This document shows, piece after piece, positions 9,311 through 13,276 of a DNA stretch of 13,276 nucleotides. Each line of letters opens with the position of its first letter. Within the stretch, counting starts at the first letter, position 1. The notes under the pieces were generated by a model. It did no database searches. It was not told where the DNA came from and was given only the letters and a program-made list of their open reading frames with translations. Position numbers and translations under genes: made by a program. This stretch comes from Cephalothrix simula (taxonomy: Eukaryota > Nemertea > Palaeonemertea > Archinemertea > Cephalotrichidae): assembly GCA_035591015.1 (NCBI GenBank), contig JAXIUW010035564.1, positions 1,704 through 14,979 of the forward strand, given 5' to 3'.

Positions 9311-10691
9311 CTAAAGCGCCCGAAAATCTCTGCGTAATTTAGCGTAATTCATATGGCCAATGTTATAGTGTGGGCCCCATTCTCTAATCGCCTGGGTTGA
9401 CCCGTTTCTCTTGTTGTTCATAGAAATAGCGAAGGGTTGATGACTTAAATTAACATGCGCGGAATTGTGCGCTGTTTTTAAAGTCAAATGTGAGCCACAT
9501 CTCTTGTTCACATCTATATGTATTGGCAATGTACTGTCCTTGCATATGCAATTCAGATCATTATTTCATTTTAACGAATGAGGCATTTGAAGGACTCATT
9601 GGCCTCATCGTATATACATGCTTGCAGGGGGGGATATACAGATAGTATGACTTTTTTCGTCGGACCGGCTTTTATTGTCCGACCTTTCCTATTTAAATGT
9701 ACATGCCGGATACTGAACGCCGGGGGGGGGCATGGCAAACCGTTACACCGGACCTCGGGGTTACTGCACGCCGTTATACAAAAAAAAAATGTTGGGCAGA
9801 AGTTTCGTCCCTTAATGTTGTCAAAATAAATGGCAATCACAAATGGCTTTGATTTTTTTGCTGGACAATGCATGTAAAAACAAATCTTCGAAATTACCTG
9901 AAGTCACAAGTCTGCTATCATTTTTGATCATTTTTGGTTAATTATTTTCACTTTTATACATGTAAATTAATTACAATTTTATGATAATAAACGTGTGTTT
10001 GAAGTCAAAATATACATGAAATTGCCATGAAATATGGAAATCTTAGCCATTAATACTTTTTATAAACTTATATCCCTATAATTAAACAAGTTAAAATCGA
10101 ACTTTTTGTGTTAAAATTGATAAAAAACAAATATTTGAAAGTACAGTTAAATATATATTTGCTTCCGTGTCAACCAACGCAGTTTTTGGTTGCCAGGGAA
10201 AATTGTTTGGTCGACATAAGGTTTTTACCCCAAATTATAGGGATGTTATCTCATAATGGACGGTCTCAGGTGCAATAAATTGCTGACATCTCGATGGTTG
10301 ATGAAAAAATATAATACTTTTTATCCACTTAACTTGATTTGTTACAACTTTGACGCATTGAGCGAAAATATTAGCGGGGATTCTACTTGGGGGTTTATGA
10401 AGTCCCACTAAGTTTGGTGTGATTTTTCCAGTAATGCACAGATTGACTGAAATAAAGTTTAATCTACTATGATGACAAAATTTGGCTTTGGTTAACCATG
10501 TCTACAGCATCGTGTATATGGATGCATTTGACTAATTCCACCCATATATGTACCCAGAAACTTGCCTAGTTTTGTGATCTTTTGTCCGGGAGTTTTGTTG
10601 ATCTATCAAAAATATTTTCTCATCGTTTAGTTGTTTTTTTTACAAATCGCAAAAATCTAAAGCAAAACCAATTTATTAGTCATTTAAAGGT
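9311..10691. other. Intergenic stretch without recognisable genes
   Basis: This is AT-rich and non-coding as far as can be read. A GC-richer patch at about 9595-9789 has a 7-bp stem with an 11-nt loop (9659-9665 with 9677-9683), an eight-G run near 9722 and a ten-A run at 9780-9789. The patch might be a poly(A)-ended insertion, but no target duplication is found. The rest (about 9790-10691) shows only simple AT-rich sequence. No ammonium transporter exon is recognised on the minus strand. Confidence 0.5.
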
Positions 10692-10701
10692 GCACAGGTC
10701 C

Positions 10702-10910
10702 GAGGGGTATTACTGATTTAAATCACGCACATCTTTGCTGAGAAATCAGAAATCATTTGATTCGAATCATCATAAAAATCAGAAGTCACTTGATTTGAAT
10801 CATGAAAATCAGGAATCACTTTGTTTCGAATCATCATGAAAATCAGAAATTAATTGATTCAAATCATGAAAATCTCGTATACGCTAGCTTTTTTGAGAAA
10901 TGTACCACTC
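10702..10910 (-). mobile_element. MITE copy B, 209 bp, with perfect 10-bp target duplication
   Basis: GCACAGGTCC occurs exactly on both sides (10692-10701 and 10911-10920). The termini GAGGGGTATTACTGAT and, from the right, GAGTGGTACATTTCTC are inverted repeats. Read on the minus strand the element has the same order as copy A: CTCAAAAAAGCTAGCG, then four or five units of about 33 bp containing GATTCGAATC, then CTCAGCAAAG and GTGATTTAAATCAGTAAT. It is non-coding. The intact duplication suggests this insertion is younger than copy A. Confidence 0.85.
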
Positions 10911-11054
10911 GCACAGGTCCCTTAGGCTGCCGTAGGAGGCTTGAAAATGCTTTCAAATGTATTTAACTCAGGGGGGGGGTTGTCATAAAATCTCAGACAC
11001 CAACCCTCATGAAATGATTTTTTTCAAATTTTCCGAAAACACCCACCCACCCCT

Positions 11055-11230
11055 TAAATTTATGATGCGGGGTAAATTTTATGACATTTCGCAAAAACAC
11101 CCACCCATTTTAATGACGCGGTTACTACTTTTACATGTATGACCCTTCTCGTAAACACCCACCCAAAATTATTACCCAGTCGCGACATTTTTTTAGCTTT
11201 TATGACATTGCGTGTCAACACCCGCCCCAT
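11055..11230 (+). repeat. Subterminal repeats of the left arm
   Basis: Three or four units of about 50-60 bp combine a TTTTATGAC-like box with AACACCCACCCA (around 11065-11110, 11136-11165 and 11198-11226). The same combination appears inverted at about 12255-12345 and, unexpectedly, in direct orientation at 12471-12586 in the outer right arm. Repeated boxes near the ends of DNA transposons often bind transposase; here that is an inference. Confidence 0.65.
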
Positions 11231-11541
11231 ATTTTTCTTAGCAACCGTAAATTTTCCTTAGCAACTGGGCATTTTCCTTAGCAACCGTGCATTTTCCTTA
11301 GCACTGGCATTTTCCTTAGCAACTGTGCATTTTCCTTAGCAACTGGGCATTTTCATTTTCCTTTGTAACCGTACGTTTTCCTTAGCAACTGAGCATTTTG
11401 CTTAGCAACTGGGCATTTTCCTTAGCAACTGGGCATTTTCGAAATTAGCAACTCTGCATTTTCCTTAGCAACTGGGCATTTTCCTTAGCAACCGGGCATT
11501 TTCCTTTGTAACCGTACACTTTACCCAGCAACATGTGCATT
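11231..11541 (+). repeat. Left-arm tandem array of a 20-bp unit
   Basis: About 15 units close to CATTTTCCTTAGCAACTGGG run head to tail with point changes and a few indels. A variant, TTTCCTTTGTAACCGTAC, occurs twice, about 160 bp apart, which hints at a higher-order duplication of several units. The array forms the inner half of the foldback's left arm. Confidence 0.9.
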
Positions 11542-11627
11542 TTTGGAGGATTTCGTATTGCAACCGACAACTTCGTAGGATTTTCCTCATACTATAAGGA
11601 AAATCTTTGGAATTAATGCCCAGAATT

Positions 11628-11840
11628 TTTTTTTTAATTTAGAATTTTTTATTTTAATTATCATACACTTATAATGAATATTTACATATGATACGACTCA
11701 ATGAGATTAAATACTATAGAAAAGTGCAGAATAGGCCGAAGAAAGGTGACTGGTGAAAGACGAGAAGGATAGAAATGTCATGAAATGGCGTATTATATAG
11801 GTCAGGCTGTATAGGTATAATGGCAAAAAATACAATAAAA
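11628..11840 (-). mobile_element. 213-bp poly(A)-ended retro-insertion with 14-bp target duplication
   Basis: TAATGCCCAGAATT occurs identically at 11614-11627 and 11841-11854. Read on the minus strand, the enclosed sequence ends in a run of about 10 A (11635-11626), with an AATAAA hexamer about 13 nt before it (11653-11648). These are marks of LINE-type target-primed insertion of a polyadenylated RNA, here inserted into the loop of the foldback element. The body matches nothing I recognise and encodes no convincing protein. It may be a 5'-truncated LINE tail or a fragment of a cellular mRNA 3' UTR. Confidence 0.75.
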
Positions 11841-11854
11841 TAATGCCCAGAATT

Positions 11855-12235
11855 GCTAAGGAAAATACACGGTTGCAATAAGAAATCCTCCAAAAATGCA
11901 CAAGCTGCTAAGGAATACCCGTTTCTTATCAAAATGCCCGGTTGCTACGCTAATAATGCACAGTGGCTAAGGAAAATCGTCAAAAAACGCACGGCTGCTA
12001 AGGAAAATAGACGGCTGCTCTCTTCCAAAAAATGCACAGGCTGCTAAAGTAATACCCGGTTGCTGGGTAAATGTATGGTTGCTAAGGAAAATTCCGGTTT
12101 CTAAGGAAAATGAATGGTTACTAAGGAAAATTGTCAAAAAAGTACGGTAGCTTGGGAAAAAGCTCAGTTGCTAAGGAAAATGCATGGTTGATAAGGAAAG
12201 TTCTCTGAAAAAGGTCTGGTTGCAACGGAAAATGC
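11855..12235 (-). repeat. Right-arm tandem array, inverted copy of the 20-bp unit
   Basis: About 16 units of the reverse complement (GTTGCTAAGGAAAATGC-like) are more diverged than the left array and carry longer spacer variants with TCAAAAAA insertions. It pairs with the left array, so a transcript crossing the element could fold into a long imperfect hairpin. Confidence 0.85.
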
Positions 12236-12470
12236 CACCGGAGGAGGAAAAATATGGGATGGGTGTGGACACGCTGCGTGTGCCACACGCAATAAAAAAG
12301 TGTCGCGACAGGGTCATAATTTTGGGTGGGTGTTAGAGAAGGGTGCTTTTGAGAAGGAAAATCTTCAGAAAATACATGTAGATGGTTGCTATAATATTAA
12401 GAAATTGAATTGAAAAAAGTCCCAAACAGGGTTTTTCTTCTTCCATATTCATAATTTTGGGTTTTCGGTT

Positions 12471-12586
12471 TTATGATATTTGTCGAAAACACCCTCTAAT
12501 TTTATGAGAAACCGGTCTGATTTTATGACCTGCATCGAGAGCATCCCCCATGCTTGATTTTATGACCACCAAAAACACCCACCCAC
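12471..12586 (+). repeat. Direct-orientation subterminal repeats in the outer right arm
   Basis: Three units carry GGTTTTATGATATTTGTCG/AAAACACCCT, CTGATTTTATGACCTGCATC and TTGATTTTATGACCACC/AAAAACACCCACCCACC. They lie in the same orientation as the left arm rather than mirrored. This breaks the symmetry of the foldback and points to a rearranged or duplicated right end. Confidence 0.65.
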
Positions 12587-12843
12587 CAGGTTGGTGTCTC
12601 ATTTTTCTGAACAACCCCTCTGTAATTTCAGCAATTTTTTCTTCTTAAACATAGTGCAAAGTGCTCTGGACATGCTTCCGACAACCTGACGTATATCAAA
12701 GAACCCATGATTAGCGTCATTAAACAATTCGGGCTGGCACATTAACATCCGACCACTAAGAGAGTCACTTGGTCTATTTTGCACCGTTATTTTCGCTAAA
12801 AACTAACCCCCCACCCCATCATCTAGTGTGTAACTTTTCATGG

Positions 12844-13064
12844 CTTTCCAAAAATGTATATTTTTAATGGGTTCCAATGCTACTTCAAGAAGGTCTCGAC
12901 GGGGGACCGAAATGTTTACTTTTTTCGGTGGCTCATCAAATTTTTTCATCCATTTGATTAGGCATGCTCTTTCTAAAAATTTATAGGTTTAGAGTGCTTC
13001 CTTTTCCCTAATATGACCTCTAGCAGGGGTGGGGCGGAACATTTTGAGTGCCTCATCAATTTAC
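12844..13064 (+). repeat. Diverged tandem duplication, period about 125 bp
   Basis: The stretch beginning CTTTCCAAAAATGTATA (12844) recurs as CTTTCTAAAAATTTATA (12969). Both copies continue in the same order through a GGGG-rich box, GGAAC/CGAAATGTTT-like sequence and a GGCTCATCAAATTT / TGCCTCATCAATTT box. The copies are too diverged for a recent duplication. This is the non-coding DNA immediately downstream of the ammonium transporter exon. Confidence 0.5.
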
Positions 13065-13083
13065 TTGTGTAATGCTAACTTAC

Positions 13084-13205
13084 GTAAAATACGCCCGGAA
13101 GATGCGATCGAATCGGAAGAGCATCTTGCATTTCATCTGCTTTTGCAAAAAAGCCTACAGCTAGCATACTCCATACACCAGCTATACAATGGACGGGTAC
13201 AACAC
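13084..13205 (-). CDS. AMT: AMT-type ammonium transporter, one internal exon
   Basis: Part of a membrane channel/transporter that moves ammonium or ammonia across the plasma membrane. Seen: a 122-bp exon bounded by an ideal acceptor (TCTCCATTTCAG) and a perfect donor (TTTTAC^GTAAGT). It encodes 40 full codons containing VPVHCIAGVWSMLAVGFFAK and ending LPGVFY. Known: AMT/MEP/Rh proteins carry a conserved His-containing helix of the form VHxxAGxWGxLAVGxF, whose His lines the pore, followed by a loop that leads into a GLF-KGGG type motif. The match in order and spacing is good. The entry phase is 1 and the exit phase 0. Reading is open throughout with no frameshift. Upstream exons (the first eight or so helices) lie past the right edge. 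No downstream exon was recognised inside the window, so a relic exon or pseudogene cannot be excluded. The family call is strong; the orthology group is undetermined. Confidence 0.85.
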
Positions 13206-13276
13206 CTGAAATGGAGATAATGATATTGGCTAATGACGAATAGCGTTTTATAAGTACAGTCACTAACTCTCTATCG

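Larger units (their letters stand above)
10969..12622. mobile_element. Foldback-type element, about 1.65 kb, with complex repeat arms
   Basis: The outer ends are inverted. The left reads CAGGGGGGGGGTTGTC and the complement of the right reads CAGAGGGGTTGTTC; both run into GACACCAACC. Two inner blocks are also inverted. Positions 11141-11240 mirror 12246-12349, sharing CACCCACCCAAAATTAT and GTCGCGACA. Positions 11536-11566 mirror 11870-11900 with 30 of 31 matches. The arms consist of subterminal TTTTATGAC...CACCCACCCA repeats followed by arrays of a 20-bp unit, meeting at a loop near 11580-11855. No transposase is encoded. CAG ends with G-runs recall hAT elements, but no 8-bp duplication is evident. 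Confidence 0.8.

Noticed and set aside
9571-9873. Overlapping 100-codon minus and 83-codon plus ORFs
   Set aside because: Both cross G-runs and a poly(A) run, mirror each other and resemble no protein family. They are shadows of a GC-richer patch.
11707-11932. Two overlapping hydrophobic minus-strand ORFs in the foldback loop
   Set aside because: They run across the retro-insertion boundary and into the repeat array. Their hydrophobicity comes from T-rich codons.

Overview
The window reads as animal (metazoan invertebrate) nuclear DNA. It is AT-rich and gene-sparse, with spliced protein-coding exons bounded by canonical GT/AG sites, an intron of about 6.6 kb, and many non-autonomous mobile elements. 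No bacterial-style operon, rRNA gene, intact tRNA gene or CRISPR array is visible. The residues of the receptor zinc finger match the protostome FAX-1/UNF form of NR2E3 better than the vertebrate form. A lophotrochozoan or similar marine invertebrate is a reasonable guess, but the species cannot be named from sequence alone.

Left two thirds (1-7900): the 5' part of a minus-strand nuclear receptor gene of the NR2E3 (PNR/FAX-1/UNF) group. The certain piece is an exon at 706-1006. It encodes a serine/proline-rich linker and the first zinc finger, and ends at a perfect donor. A short coding exon at 7573-7657, with a good start context and a phase-compatible donor, is the best candidate for the first coding exon. 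A CCAAT-box region with three upstream ORFs lies just above it. The second zinc finger and ligand-binding domain must lie beyond position 1. Intron 1 (1007-7572) holds a perfect 56-bp palindrome with two CArG boxes, two inverted-repeat elements and an 18-bp minisatellite.

Middle (about 8290-12622): a repeat-dense intergenic block. It holds a possible tRNA-like SINE remnant, two inverted copies of one MITE family (about 10-bp target duplications, internal repeats of about 33 bp), and a 648-bp DNA element with long inverted termini and a CTAAA duplication. It also holds a 1.65-kb foldback element whose arms are mirrored arrays of a 20-bp unit. A 213-bp poly(A)-tailed retro-insertion with a perfect 14-bp target duplication sits in the foldback's loop.

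Right end (13084-13205): one clean minus-strand exon of an AMT-type ammonium transporter. Its upstream exons lie beyond the window. No downstream exon could be recognised between it and the receptor gene, which is a puzzle described in the findings. The two genes share a strand, but nothing suggests they work together.
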